DNA of 64,000 bases from RGEC01 sp964626685 (GCA_964626685.1 CAZVJY010000002.1:62001-126000), one strand, 5' to 3'. Positions 42,776 through 52,712 are shown, counted from the first letter of the stretch. Translations and numbers: made by a program. Notes: generated by a model not told the origin, from the sequence alone.

Positions 42776-44911
42776 ATGAAATTTAAATACTCACTGTTTA
42801 TTGCCTTTTTCGCCCTGCTATTTGGCGAAAAACAGGAACTGAGAGCCCAAAACCAATATGGCTGGTCATTCAGGACGGAATGCTTAACAGTACTTGCGAG
42901 CTATAACGGCAAGCCCGACAGCTGCCTCACTGTAACATGGCAGACCGCCGGAACAACCTTTACCGGAAGCAGCCTTACCTACAAATTTCCCGCTAGAGGA
43001 ACATACCAGATTTGCATGAAGTTAAAAAGCAAGTGCAAGAACTGGGACACCATTATTTGTAGAGCGGTAACCGTGGACACCTGCGCTACCAATCCTTGTT
43101 TAAATTTTAAACCGGACTTTACCTGGAAAACTGATTGCCGTACAGTTAGATTCTCTGCCAGCTCCGGTATGAGCAGCGCCACAGGGGTTACATACACCTG
43201 GACATGGGGCGATGGCAGTACAGGAACCGGATCCTCGCCGACCAAGCAATATGTTAAAGACGGAGTTTACAAAATTTGCCTCAAAGCATCATGGAAAATA
43301 CCCGGAACCAACACTGTTTGCAACAAAGAAATTTGCAAAGAAATCAAGGTCGGTTGCAACAATCCTTGCAATATTAAGGGCGAGATAAAGATAAGTTATG
43401 GCACCGGCGGGCAAATAAAGTTTGACGCTTCCAGCAATACGGGTTTCACTTATACCTGGACTTTTGGAGATGGCAGCACTGGAATCGGCAGCAGCGCAAC
43501 CAAATGGTATAAAAAACCAGGGACCTATGAGGCTTGTGTTAGAATTTGTGACAAAACACAAAAATGCTGCACCACTATTTGCAGAAAGGTGGTCATCGAA
43601 GAACCTTGCAGACTTCAGGGCGGTTTTTCATTCAAAAATACCGGCAGTGGCAGCTTTAGCTTTAGCGGTTACAGCAGCGATAAAGGAGCAACATATTCCT
43701 GGAGTTTTGGCGACGGCACATCTGGCACCGGAATGAATCCAAAGAAAACCTACCTGCGCGGTGGCACATACAACGTATGTGTAACCATTACCACTGCAGA
43801 CAAACGCTGCAAAATCACCATTTGCAAAAAAGTAGTGGTGGAAAATAAGCGCTGTTCTTGGAAGCAGGCCGGTTTCAACATCACGAGTACCACGACTTGT
43901 GCAGTGGTAAAACTGGAAGCTTATAACCTACTTGACAGTTGCATTTCATACCAATGGACCGTAAACGGTGCGTTGGTTGACAATATTGGTGGCCGTTTAA
44001 AAACCGTTACGCTACCCCAAAACGGAACCTACAACATTTGCCTGAAATTAATCAACAACTGCAGGAAATGCGATACGGTTATTTGCAAATCGGTAACCGT
44101 ATCCTGCTACAAACCATCCTGTAATTGGGCAAAGAGAGGCGCAGGGTTCACGGCCAATGTAAAATGCCCGAATCTCATTTTGGAAGGCAACAATCTCAAC
44201 AATGGATGCGTGAAGTATACCTACACCATCAGCAATATGAACAATGTTCCGCTGGCCACTTTTAACGGCCGTATACAAAGCATCGGATTCAGCAAAAATG
44301 GCGATTACAATGTTTGCCTGAAACTAACGGATACCTGCCTCAAATGCGACACGATCATATGTAGAAAAGTAACCGTAAACTGCACACCATGCAAAGCCGT
44401 TGCCAAGTTCAGGGTTGACAGTGTGAGCAAAAAAGGCATCGTGTATGTAACCAACCAAAGTACCGGGGCGTTTACATTCTTGTGGAACTGGGGCGACACT
44501 ACCACAAGTTCACTTCGTTCACCAGTTTTTAAAGCTTACAAATACAGCGGTAGCCGTAACATTTGCCTTACCGCATGGGACACGGCGGGAAAATGCAGCA
44601 CCACTTTCTGCATAACTGTGCAGGTGATCAAATCCAGATCTTCACAGCCATCAGCGCAAACCACAGGTAGCTCAGGAAAGATTGATGTTTACCCCAATCC
44701 TGCGGACCAAACTGCCGCAGTCGTTTGGAATGGCTCATTTTCGAGGCTGGCAGTGTATTCCACTTCGGGAGTGCTGGTTTATCAAAAGAATATTACCGGC
44801 AACCACACAGATCTTCCTACAGGCGGCCTTGCGCCAGGCATATACACACTGCAACTGCAAGGTGCGTATGGAAAAGAAACAAGCCGCCTGCTAGTAAACA
44901 GAAACCCATAA
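42776..44911 (+). CDS. Cys-rich PKD-repeat surface protein with T9SS sorting domain
   Basis: A 711-residue secreted protein. A signal peptide (MKFKYSLFIAFFALLFG...LRA) is followed by about seven repeat units, then a T9SS type A domain (KIDVYPNPADQ ... to the end). Some units are plain PKD domains (YTWTFGDGSTGIGS; YSWSFGDGTSGTG; FLWNWGDTTTSS); others lack the GD core. Every unit ends with the same strand pair: GTYxxCxKL ... C-x-x-(C/W)-D-T-I-(I)C-(R/K)-x-V-T-V. The regular Cys placement is unusual for PKD proteins. Likely exported to the surface as a disulfide-stabilised rod or adhesin. Start chosen at the signal peptide. A terminator follows. Confidence 0.82.
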   Translation: MKFKYSLFIAFFALLFGEKQELRAQNQYGWSFRTECLTVLASYNGKPDSCLTVTWQTAGTTFTGSSLTYKFPARGTYQICMKLKSKCKNWDTIICRAVTVDTCATNPCLNFKPDFTWKTDCRTVRFSASSGMSSATGVTYTWTWGDGSTGTGSSPTKQYVKDGVYKICLKASWKIPGTNTVCNKEICKEIKVGCNNPCNIKGEIKISYGTGGQIKFDASSNTGFTYTWTFGDGSTGIGSSATKWYKKPGTYEACVRICDKTQKCCTTICRKVVIEEPCRLQGGFSFKNTGSGSFSFSGYSSDKGATYSWSFGDGTSGTGMNPKKTYLRGGTYNVCVTITTADKRCKITICKKVVVENKRCSWKQAGFNITSTTTCAVVKLEAYNLLDSCISYQWTVNGALVDNIGGRLKTVTLPQNGTYNICLKLINNCRKCDTVICKSVTVSCYKPSCNWAKRGAGFTANVKCPNLILEGNNLNNGCVKYTYTISNMNNVPLATFNGRIQSIGFSKNGDYNVCLKLTDTCLKCDTIICRKVTVNCTPCKAVAKFRVDSVSKKGIVYVTNQSTGAFTFLWNWGDTTTSSLRSPVFKAYKYSGSRNICLTAWDTAGKCSTTFCITVQVIKSRSSQPSAQTTGSSGKIDVYPNPADQTAAVVWNGSFSRLAVYSTSGVLVYQKNITGNHTDLPTGGLAPGIYTLQLQGAYGKETSRLLVNRNP

Positions 44912-44929
44912 ACTTACCAAAAATTTAAC

Positions 44930-44959
44930 AGAAAAAGCAGGCAAATGCCTGCTTTTTCT
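44930..44959 (+). terminator. intrinsic terminator after the PKD gene
   Basis: Perfect 13-bp stem (AGAAAAAGCAGGC at 44930-44942 with its complement at 44947-44959), 4-base AAAT loop and five T inside the right arm. Confidence 0.85.
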
Positions 44960-45014
44960 ATTAAACAAACGCGATTAATGTGATAAAAATCGCTTTTATT
45001 CGTTTTATTAGCAG

Positions 45015-45022
45015 TAATTTTG
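45015..45022 (+). promoter_or_regulatory. -7 element for the UspA gene
   Basis: TAATTTTG, exact TAnnTTTG, 19 bases before the ATG at 45042. The -33 position shows TTTT rather than TTTG. Confidence 0.42.
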
Positions 45023-45041
45023 CATTATTAAATCATTCGCT

Positions 45042-45908
45042 ATGGAACGAAAAACCAATAACAATATTCTTGTCCCCACCGATTTCTCAGATGTAGCCTC
45101 AAGCGCATTAGGCCATGCCATCAAAGTTGCCCAGATCTACAAAAATGAAATCACGCTTCTTAACATCGTGGATGAAGGCCTGTTCAGAGGCATATTCTCC
45201 GGAGGAAACCAAACCGAACTTGTTAAAGAAGCCATTCAAAACCGACTGAACAATATTGCCGAAGAGGTAAAATCAAAACATGGCATTAACGTTCACACAC
45301 GCATCGACTCCGGTCGCATTTACAAAACCATTTCCCACATCGCAAATGATGAGAACTTTGATTCTATCATTATGGGAAGCCATGGTGCCAACGGTCTTGA
45401 GCAGGTAATCGGATCAAATGCCAGCAGAACTATTCAGAGCGCCGAAGTGCCCGTTGTAGTTGTGAAAAACCACTCAGTTGGAGACGGATACAAAAAAATT
45501 GTTATGCCCATGGACCTATCCATTGAAAGCCGTCAGAAAACCGACTGGGCCATTCATGTAGCCAAAAAATTCAATTCCGAAATCCATGTAGCCTATCAAG
45601 GCAGCAGCGATGAATTTACCCAAAACCGCATAAAGGCCAATATCAAAGCGGTAGAAAACAAACTGGCTCAAAATGGGGTGAACTTCAAAGCAGTTGAAAT
45701 TGAAGACAAATTGCTGGAAAATTATGCGACAGAGATTATGAATTACGCTGAAAAAGCCAATGCAGACCTGATTCTGGTAATGACCGATCTGGAAGTTGGC
45801 ATAACAGATATGCTTCGTGGCACTTATACCCAGCAGATTGTGAACAGAAGCAATACACCGGTAATGTGCATCCACCCTAAAGAAACCGGATTTACCTACG
45901 ATTATTAA
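45042..45908 (+). CDS. universal stress protein, tandem UspA domains
   Basis: A 288-residue cytoplasmic protein with two Usp folds. Domain 1 (about 5-145) begins NNILVPTDFSDVASSALGHA and has a glycine loop (MGSHGANGLEQVIGSNASRTI) resembling the ATP-binding motif. Domain 2 (about 150-288) begins KKIVMPMDLSIESRQKTDWA but its loop (MTDLEVGITDMLRGTYTQQI) lacks the glycines, so it probably does not bind ATP. Such one-active, one-degenerate pairs are common. Flanked by its own promoter and terminator. Confidence 0.9.
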   Translation: MERKTNNNILVPTDFSDVASSALGHAIKVAQIYKNEITLLNIVDEGLFRGIFSGGNQTELVKEAIQNRLNNIAEEVKSKHGINVHTRIDSGRIYKTISHIANDENFDSIIMGSHGANGLEQVIGSNASRTIQSAEVPVVVVKNHSVGDGYKKIVMPMDLSIESRQKTDWAIHVAKKFNSEIHVAYQGSSDEFTQNRIKANIKAVENKLAQNGVNFKAVEIEDKLLENYATEIMNYAEKANADLILVMTDLEVGITDMLRGTYTQQIVNRSNTPVMCIHPKETGFTYDY

Positions 45909-45924
45909 TCTGATAATACCTCAA

Positions 45925-45956
45925 TAAAAAAACCCGTCAGCAGACGGGTTTTTTTA
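45925..45956. terminator. bidirectional terminator between UspA and TonB receptor genes
   Basis: Perfect 14-bp stem (45925-45938 with 45943-45956), 4-base loop, seven A and seven T in the arms. It lies only 4 bases from the convergent TonB receptor stop. Confidence 0.88.
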
Positions 45957-45959
45957 TGT

Positions 45960-48362
45960 TTAAAAATCCAGAATGACACCAATGGTAGGCAAAACCGTGC
46001 CCGAGGTATTGGGCAGAAAATCGGCTCTGTACTGCAGCGGATTCGAAGGGTCAGTGATGAGCGAACCATCGGCATTGCGCGCTGCCACCAGTGTATTGGG
46101 GCCAACATACTGGGTATTAAAGAAGTTCTGAATATCGAGATACAGGTTCAATGAACTTTTTCTAAAGTACCAAACCTTGTCAATCCTGACATCAAACTGG
46201 TTAAAATCCCCCACCCTCAGGGTATTCAAACGGCGGTAATCTGGCACTGCCTGCCCAACAACGTCCCAGCTGTTTTTTGACAAAGACCGTCCTGTATCAA
46301 AAGGCGTAAAGGGTCTGCCGGTAATGAATCTCCATTTTACGCCCAACTCCCAGTTGCGTTTTAACTTCATCCCACCGGTAAGAACAACCGTGTGGCGGCT
46401 GTCCCATGCACTTGCCACAAGCCTGCCCGAAGGATCTGCAAAGCTGCTCCAGCAAAGCGTATAGCTGGCAATCCCATACAAACCGTTGCGGCTGCGCCTT
46501 TGTACCAAAAATTCCATACCGTAAGCCCTGCCCGTTCCGTTTGAAATTACAGGTTCATTGCCTACAATCGCGAAATCACCACCCAGATTGCCCAGGCTGA
46601 TACCTTCACGCAATGCTACAGGATAACGTTGGTATTGCTTGTAGAAACCCTCAAGTGTGATTTTGGTTTCGGGTCCGTAATTGTACTGAAATCCAGCGGC
46701 AGCCATGCTGTTGCGCAAATATTGCAGGGCAGACTGATTGGCAAGCCTACCCGTACTGTCGCGGTAACCCATCAGCGTATAGGCCGGCAACTGGTGAAAT
46801 CTTCCCACATTGGCATTGAAAAACAATCCGTCAGCAACCGGCAAAGAGGCCGATAATGAAATTCCCGGCTGATTGAGCGGATTGCGGGTATTTTCGTTGT
46901 ATCCCGAACCATCAAGCCTAAAACCCATTGCTACCATAGCACCTGAAGCAAAACTTCGGTTCCACTTACTAAAGAAATTGTATTTCAGCACATTCAAATC
47001 ACCTTTAAAATTGATGGTCTGCTGCCCAAAAGGCGTACTGATGCGGTTGAAGGTACTGTTCCCGTATTGTGCAAACTCGAATCCTCCCCCATTCATCACA
47101 GACCAGCGCCCGAAGCGGCGGGACTGCTCGTAGCGCAGTTTATTTTCTTCCTCGGTACTTCTGTAATCAAGGATTTTCTTGGCAGGATCCGATTCATCGT
47201 TGTTTTGAAATTTGGTGCTGATATTACTCAGCATATTTCGGCTTAAAAACACCTGGTGCTTGGCTTTGCCAAAATAAGTGTAAGAAGCGCCAATCATATA
47301 ATTCCACTGCTGGTAATCCGGAATGTAGCCTAGGATGTAATTATTGGTTTTTAGCTTCAATGAATCGGTTATTCCCTCATTAACTTTGGTGTTTAGGCGG
47401 AAATAATCAACTGCTCCCAGCATCACCACATTCAGTTCGGATTTATTGCTGAGCTTGGTTTTTACTTTGGCCTGATAATCAATAAAATTGGGGAGAAAAG
47501 GCAGTTTAAGCAAGGTAAACAGCCCCTGCAGATAACTTTGGCGGGCAGAAATAATAAAAGTGGTCTTTTTCGATTTACCCAGTGGGCCATCTGCCGTGAA
47601 ACCCAGATCAGAACTGCCAAGTGTGAAGCGAAACTTGGGCTTTTCCGTATTCCCGTCAATTTGCCTGAAATCAACCACAGCACTCATGCCGTTGGCATAG
47701 TTTATGGGGAAAGCGCCGGTGTAAAAGTTTACTTCCTTGATAAAATTCACATTCAGAATACCTACTGGACCTCCTGTACTGCCCTGGGTCTGAAAGTGAT
47801 TGATGACGGGGATCTCAAATCCATCCAGGTAAAACTTGTTTTCAACCGGAGATCCGCCGCGAATCACAATATCATTTCTAAAGCTCGGAACACTGATTAC
47901 ACCCGGAAGCGATTGTACAATTTTACTGATATCGCGGTTGCCACCCGGGTTTCTCTCAATTTCCCGAATACTGAGAGACTGCGCTCCCACCGGACTTTCC
48001 GCCCTGCGGGCTTGCAGTGCGCTGCGAGATATATTTACGGTGCCAATGGCTCTGCTTAAACTCTCCATACTTATCTGCACAAACGGACTTTTATCATAGG
48101 TAAACAGCATTTCGGCCGCAAAGGCATCGGAATAACCCTCCCGGGTTGCACCAATCACATAAAAACCGGGTTCTGTGAGCTCCAAAGTAAAGTTACCTGC
48201 AGAATCAGTCTTACCGAATATTGCAGTTTTTAGAACTTTCACCTCTGCCATAGTAATTGGAGCGTTGGTGGAAGCATCCTTTACAACACCCCTTATCAAG
48301 ATGTTTTGGGAGAATACCGTTGTGACAAAAAGGCACAGGGTAATAACAATAACATGGCGCAT
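45960..48362 (-). CDS. TonB-dependent receptor with N-terminal carboxypeptidase-like domain
   Basis: An 800-residue outer-membrane transporter. Signal peptide (MRHVIVITLCLFVTTVFS), a CarboxypepD_reg-like domain (about 22-105: IRGVVKDASTNAPITMAEVKV), a plug domain (about 125-235: DISKIVQSLPGVI, VIRGGSPVENKFYLDGFEIP) and a 22-strand barrel ending in Phe (TVLPTIGVILDF). No SusD gene follows, so it is not a SusC/D glycan pair; substrates might be iron chelates, vitamins or peptides. Divergent from the Hsp20 gene. Confidence 0.93.
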   Translation of the reverse strand: MRHVIVITLCLFVTTVFSQNILIRGVVKDASTNAPITMAEVKVLKTAIFGKTDSAGNFTLELTEPGFYVIGATREGYSDAFAAEMLFTYDKSPFVQISMESLSRAIGTVNISRSALQARRAESPVGAQSLSIREIERNPGGNRDISKIVQSLPGVISVPSFRNDIVIRGGSPVENKFYLDGFEIPVINHFQTQGSTGGPVGILNVNFIKEVNFYTGAFPINYANGMSAVVDFRQIDGNTEKPKFRFTLGSSDLGFTADGPLGKSKKTTFIISARQSYLQGLFTLLKLPFLPNFIDYQAKVKTKLSNKSELNVVMLGAVDYFRLNTKVNEGITDSLKLKTNNYILGYIPDYQQWNYMIGASYTYFGKAKHQVFLSRNMLSNISTKFQNNDESDPAKKILDYRSTEEENKLRYEQSRRFGRWSVMNGGGFEFAQYGNSTFNRISTPFGQQTINFKGDLNVLKYNFFSKWNRSFASGAMVAMGFRLDGSGYNENTRNPLNQPGISLSASLPVADGLFFNANVGRFHQLPAYTLMGYRDSTGRLANQSALQYLRNSMAAAGFQYNYGPETKITLEGFYKQYQRYPVALREGISLGNLGGDFAIVGNEPVISNGTGRAYGMEFLVQRRSRNGLYGIASYTLCWSSFADPSGRLVASAWDSRHTVVLTGGMKLKRNWELGVKWRFITGRPFTPFDTGRSLSKNSWDVVGQAVPDYRRLNTLRVGDFNQFDVRIDKVWYFRKSSLNLYLDIQNFFNTQYVGPNTLVAARNADGSLITDPSNPLQYRADFLPNTSGTVLPTIGVILDF

Positions 48363-48530
48363 AAAAGATTAAACAAAACACCCTTAAAAAAGTTCAACAA
48401 AAATGGTAAAAGATATCCATTTGCTGAAAAAAATGCGGATACTGAAGACATACAGGCTTTTGACATTGGTCAGAAAACACAGGCCTTTCGGACATCAACT
48501 TTGCAGTTCAACATTTAATTTTTTTTAATC

Positions 48531-48971
48531 ATGAGCACATTAGCCACCACCACCGCCCGGATGTTTCCGGCATTTACCTCCCTATGGGAAGATTTTCTGA
48601 ACAAAGACCTGCTGGAATGGGATGGAGACCTAACAGCCACTACCCCATCGGTAAACGTGAAGGAAACCGACAAGGACTTTAAAATAGAACTGGCCGCACC
48701 GGGTATGAAAAAAGACGACTTTAACATTGAACTTCAAAACAACGTTTTGACCATATCCACCGAAAAGAGAGAACAAAAAGAGGAAAAACTTGAGGGTAAA
48801 TACCTCCGCCGTGAATTCAGCTACCGTGCATTTCAACGCTCGTTTGCCCTGCCGGAAAATTGTGAAAAAGACAGCATCAAAGCCACCTACACAGATGGAA
48901 TCCTGAACATCAATCTGAACAAGAAATACGTGGAAGCCATTACCACTTCGAAGAAAATTCAGGTGAAGTAA
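48531..48971 (+). CDS. small heat-shock protein Hsp20/alpha-crystallin
   Basis: A 146-residue cytoplasmic holdase chaperone. The alpha-crystallin domain runs about residues 38-132 (VNVKETDKDFKIELAAPGM, LTISTEKREQKE, YRAFQRSFALPENCEKD, ADGILNI-like YTDGILNINLNKK). A short N-terminal arm and a C-terminal tail with an I-x-V-like end (KKIQVK) are present. A CAACTTTG element (one mismatch to TAnnTTTG) lies at 48496-48503 without a -33 box. Stand-alone, with a terminator behind it. Confidence 0.95.
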   Translation: MSTLATTTARMFPAFTSLWEDFLNKDLLEWDGDLTATTPSVNVKETDKDFKIELAAPGMKKDDFNIELQNNVLTISTEKREQKEEKLEGKYLRREFSYRAFQRSFALPENCEKDSIKATYTDGILNINLNKKYVEAITTSKKIQVK

Positions 48972-48993
48972 AAAAGTCCGCTTTCAGTGGCAT

Positions 48994-49021
48994 AAAAATC
49001 CCTCTTTTCGGAGGGATTTTT
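48994..49021 (+). terminator. intrinsic terminator after the Hsp20 gene
   Basis: AAAAATCCCTC (48994-49004) pairs with GAGGGATTTTT (49011-49021), 6-base loop, T-rich right arm. Confidence 0.82.
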
Positions 49022-49061
49022 TATTTTCAGCCAAAATGTCGGTATTTTCATCATTTCCTTA

Positions 49062-49092
49062 TTTGGCTTACATCTTGTAATATGTAATTTCG
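49062..49092 (+). promoter_or_regulatory. promoter of secA
   Basis: TTTG at 49062-49065, 19-base spacer, TAATTTCG at 49085-49092 (one base from consensus). Eleven bases separate it from the ATG at 49104, so the leader is very short. Confidence 0.55.
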
Positions 49093-49103
49093 CAGCTTAT
49101 CCC

Positions 49104-52100
49104 ATGATTGGAAAACTTATAACCGGACTGAGTAATATTTTTGGCGGAAACAAAACCGACCGCGACCGCAAGGAAATAGAACCCATTGTCGTAAAAATAA
49201 ACGAGCATTTTGCTTCCTACGCCACGTTGAGTAACGATGAACTCCGCAACAAAACCAATGAATTCATCCAGCGTATCAATCTTCATCTGACCGAAATTGA
49301 CGGCAGAATTACTGAAACACGAGAGCAGCTGAATCAAACGCCAGAAGATCAAACCGATGTAAGGGACGGACTTTTTCATCAGATAGATGAGCTGGAAAAA
49401 AGCCGTGACAGCAGCCTGGAAGAAATACTGGCTGAAATTCTGCCTGAGGCATTTGCCGTGGTAAAAGAAGCTGCCCGCAGGCTGACCGAAAACGAAAAAC
49501 TAACCGTTACTGCCACCGACCTCGACAGGGAAATTGCCGTTAGCCGCAATCATATCGAAATTCAGGGAGAAAATGCAGTCTACAGCAATGAATGGACGGC
49601 TGCCGGCGGACAAATCCGCTGGAACATGGTGCACTATGATGTGCAGCTGATTGGTGGTATTGCGCTACACCGCGGTAAAATTGCGGAGATGGCTACCGGC
49701 GAGGGAAAAACCCTGGTAAGTACGCTTCCGGTATACCTGAATGCGCTCGGCAAACGCGGCGTGCATGTGGTAACGGTAAACGACTATCTGGCCCGACGCG
49801 ACTGTGAATGGAACGGCCCACTGTATAATTTGCTGGGACTTTCCGTAGATTGCCTGGAATACCACCAGCCGAACAGTGCATCACGCCGAAAAGCCTATCT
49901 CGCCGATATCACCTACGGTACAAACAACGAATTTGGCTTCGACTACCTGCGTGACAATATGGCACACAGCCCCGAAGAACAGGTACAGAAAAAGCACCAT
50001 TTTGCCATTGTGGATGAAGTAGACAGCGTACTGATTGATGATGCAAGAACACCTTTGATTATCAGCGGCCCCACCCCACATGGCGATGATCAGCAGTTTG
50101 ATGTTCTGAAACCCAGAATTCAGAAACTGGTTGAAGCACAGAAAAAATACATTGCAACGGCACTCAACGATGCCAAAAAACTCATTAGCGAAGGCAATAC
50201 CGGAAGCAAAGAAGGTGAAGGCGGACTTGCACTCTTGCGTGCGCACCGCGGATTGCCCAAAAACCGGGCATTGATAAAATTCCTCAGCGAATCAGGGGTT
50301 AGAACTATTTTAACAAAAACTGAAAGCTATTACCTTCAGGATCAGCAAAAAGAAATGCCCAAGGCCGACGCCCCGCTTTTCTTTACCATTGATGAAAAAA
50401 CCAGCAGCGTAGACCTGACAGACAAAGGCATTGAACTGATTACCGGTGCCGGTGAAGACCCAAACTTTTTCGTGCTTCCCGATGTAGGCAGTGAAATTGC
50501 AGAAATTGAAAGAACCGCGGCTGATGAAACGGAAAAACTGCGCCGCAAAGATGAACTGATGCGTGAATTCGCTATAAAAAGCGACCGTATTCACAGCGTG
50601 CAGCAGCTACTGAAAGCCTACACCATGTTTGAAAAGGATGTAGAATACATCATTCAGGACAACAAGGTAAAAATTGTAGACGAACAAACAGGCCGTGTGC
50701 TGGATGGTCGCCGATACAGTGACGGCCTGCACCAGGCCATTGAAGCCAAGGAAAATGTGCGTATTGAAGCAGCCACGCAAACCTACGCCACCATTACCTT
50801 GCAAAACTATTTCAGAATGTACCACAAGCTGGCCGGTATGACCGGTACAGCAGAAACGGAGGCGCAGGAACTTTGGGATATATACAAACTCGGTGTAATG
50901 GTGATTCCAACCAATAAACCTGCCGTTCGTAAGGATTATGAAGATCAGGTATTCAAATCCATGCGAGAAAAGTTCAATGCGGTGATTGAAGAGGTAGTAA
51001 AGCTGCAGGAAGCAGGCAGACCCGTGCTGGTGGGTACCACCAGCGTAGAATACAGCGAATTGCTGAGCCGCATGCTTACCATGAAAAAGATTAAGCACAA
51101 TGTGCTTAACGCCAAGCAGCACCAGCGTGAAGCTGAAATTGTGGCTGAAGCGGGTAAACCCGGCGCTGTTACCATCGCCACCAACATGGCTGGACGTGGT
51201 ACAGATATTAAAATCGGAGATGAGGTGAAAGCCGCCGGCGGCCTTGCTATTATTGGTACAGAACGCCATGATAGCCGCCGTGTGGACAGACAGCTGCGCG
51301 GTCGTGCAGGACGTCAGGGCGATCCCGGAACTTCCAGATTTTATGTGAGTCTTGAAGACGACCTCATGCGCATATTTGGCTCAGAACGCGTAAGCCGCTT
51401 CATGGACAAATTTGGTTATAAAGAAGGCGATGTGATCGAACACAGCTGGATGACCAAAACCATCGAGCGCAACCAAAAGCGCATGGAGCAAAACAACTTT
51501 GGCGTGCGCAAACGCCTGCTTGAATATGACGATGTGATGAACAAGCAGCGCACCAATATTTACCGCATGCGCCGCAATGCATTGTTTGGCGACCGCCTGA
51601 GCATTGACCTGAAAAACATGCTCTACAACTGGTGTACAGAACAGGTGCAATCCGCCAAGGATGCAGATAGCTATGAGCAACTTGAACTGGAAGCAATTAA
51701 AACACTGGTCTCTGCCCTGCCATTCGACCAGCAAACTTTTCTCACATCGAAGGAAGATGCACTTATCGAACAGTTATTTGACAGCCTGACCAAACACTAC
51801 CAGGATAAAAACGAGCGCTTGCGCATGCAGGCGCTGCCTGTTTTCCGCGGTATTTTCCAGGAGCAGGGTGAGAAAATTGAGAATGTGCTTGTACCCATGA
51901 CCGACGGATTTCACTCATTCCAGATTGTAACCCCGCTGCAAAAAGCCCTGGCTTCAGATTGTAAGGAACTGATTCATGAACTGGAGAAAATGGTTACCTT
52001 GCAAATGATTGATGATGAGTGGAAAGAACATTTGCGCGAACTGGACGAACTGAAGCAAAGTACCTACAATGCCCAGTATGAACAGAAAGATCCTTTGCTG

Positions 52101-52430
52101 ATTTATAAGATTGAAAGCTTTGAATTGTTCGGACAAATGCTGAACCGGCTTAACCAGCGCGTTTTGGGACTGCTTTTCCGCAGTGAAATAGAAAGTGGGG
52201 ACCGCGTGGAAGAAGCCCGCGTAAGCAAAAGAAAAGAGGAACCCAAGATTCAGACCGGCCGCGAAGAGATTGGAGGAAACATACCTCAGGACCCTTCCAT
52301 GCCTCCACCCCAGCCCGAGCATCAAGGCATTCCGCAATCGCCCATTCGCAATGAGCTGAAGGTGGGCAGAAACGATCCTTGCCCTTGCGGAAGTGGAAAG
52401 AAATTCAAGAGCTGCCACGGCAAAGAGTAA
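49104..52430 (+). CDS. secA: preprotein translocase subunit SecA
   Basis: A 1,108-residue ATPase that drives secretory proteins through SecYEG. Visible in order: the NBD1 Walker A (MATGEGKTLV), DYLARRDCEW, the DEVDSVLIDDARTPLIISG Walker B region, the preprotein cross-linking insert (about 230-590), NBD2 (GTTSVEYSELL, NMAGRGTDIKI, RQLRGRAGRQGDPG), the helical scaffold/wing (EYDDVMNKQR) and a C-terminal zinc tail (CPCGSGKKFKSCHG) for SecB or lipid contact. Bacteroidota SecA is normally of this length. A DUF5522 gene follows after 12 bases. Confidence 0.98.
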   Translation: MIGKLITGLSNIFGGNKTDRDRKEIEPIVVKINEHFASYATLSNDELRNKTNEFIQRINLHLTEIDGRITETREQLNQTPEDQTDVRDGLFHQIDELEKSRDSSLEEILAEILPEAFAVVKEAARRLTENEKLTVTATDLDREIAVSRNHIEIQGENAVYSNEWTAAGGQIRWNMVHYDVQLIGGIALHRGKIAEMATGEGKTLVSTLPVYLNALGKRGVHVVTVNDYLARRDCEWNGPLYNLLGLSVDCLEYHQPNSASRRKAYLADITYGTNNEFGFDYLRDNMAHSPEEQVQKKHHFAIVDEVDSVLIDDARTPLIISGPTPHGDDQQFDVLKPRIQKLVEAQKKYIATALNDAKKLISEGNTGSKEGEGGLALLRAHRGLPKNRALIKFLSESGVRTILTKTESYYLQDQQKEMPKADAPLFFTIDEKTSSVDLTDKGIELITGAGEDPNFFVLPDVGSEIAEIERTAADETEKLRRKDELMREFAIKSDRIHSVQQLLKAYTMFEKDVEYIIQDNKVKIVDEQTGRVLDGRRYSDGLHQAIEAKENVRIEAATQTYATITLQNYFRMYHKLAGMTGTAETEAQELWDIYKLGVMVIPTNKPAVRKDYEDQVFKSMREKFNAVIEEVVKLQEAGRPVLVGTTSVEYSELLSRMLTMKKIKHNVLNAKQHQREAEIVAEAGKPGAVTIATNMAGRGTDIKIGDEVKAAGGLAIIGTERHDSRRVDRQLRGRAGRQGDPGTSRFYVSLEDDLMRIFGSERVSRFMDKFGYKEGDVIEHSWMTKTIERNQKRMEQNNFGVRKRLLEYDDVMNKQRTNIYRMRRNALFGDRLSIDLKNMLYNWCTEQVQSAKDADSYEQLELEAIKTLVSALPFDQQTFLTSKEDALIEQLFDSLTKHYQDKNERLRMQALPVFRGIFQEQGEKIENVLVPMTDGFHSFQIVTPLQKALASDCKELIHELEKMVTLQMIDDEWKEHLRELDELKQSTYNAQYEQKDPLLIYKIESFELFGQMLNRLNQRVLGLLFRSEIESGDRVEEARVSKRKEEPKIQTGREEIGGNIPQDPSMPPPQPEHQGIPQSPIRNELKVGRNDPCPCGSGKKFKSCHGKE

Positions 52431-52442
52431 ACTTGCCCGGTA

Positions 52443-52640
52443 ATGAAGAAAGATGAGCCTGAAAAGGCACACTCAGATTATTATTTCGACAACGGATACC
52501 TGGTTTTTACTGAGTATTACCTGACTAAACGGGGAATATGTTGTGGCAACGGGTGCAGGCATTGCCCGTTTGAGCCCCGCCACAACAAAGGAAATCGCCA
52601 GCTCAGAGAGGATGTAAAAAATAAATATCCCACCCCTTGA
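52443..52640 (+). CDS. DUF5522 small Cys-rich protein
   Basis: A 65-residue protein with the compact Cys/His pattern GICCGNGCRHCPFEPRH (four Cys, three His nearby), preceded by YYFDNGYLVFTEYYLTKR. This is the pattern of DUF5522, a tiny family found across Bacteroidota and in eukaryotic proteins; it probably binds a metal. Function unknown. It lies 12 bases behind secA on the same strand, so probably co-transcribed. Confidence 0.82.
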   Translation: MKKDEPEKAHSDYYFDNGYLVFTEYYLTKRGICCGNGCRHCPFEPRHNKGNRQLREDVKNKYPTP

Positions 52641-52704
52641 GGTTTTGTGTACAAAATGTAAAAACCTTTATTGAGATCCACGCCCTTTCCTCTTCAATCA
52701 AAGC

Positions 52705-52712
52705 TAATTTTG
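52705..52712 (+). promoter_or_regulatory. -7 element for purH
   Basis: TAATTTTG, exact TAnnTTTG, only 4 bases before the GTG at 52717; transcription would start at or near the start codon itself. No -33 box at normal spacing. Confidence 0.38.

Noticed and set aside
45960..48362. TonB receptor as SusC of a polysaccharide-utilisation locus
   Set aside because: No SusD, glycoside hydrolase or regulator is adjacent, and the plug lacks a recognisable SusC box.
49881..51269. Long minus-strand frames inside secA
   Set aside because: Antisense to conserved SecA motifs; no independent support.
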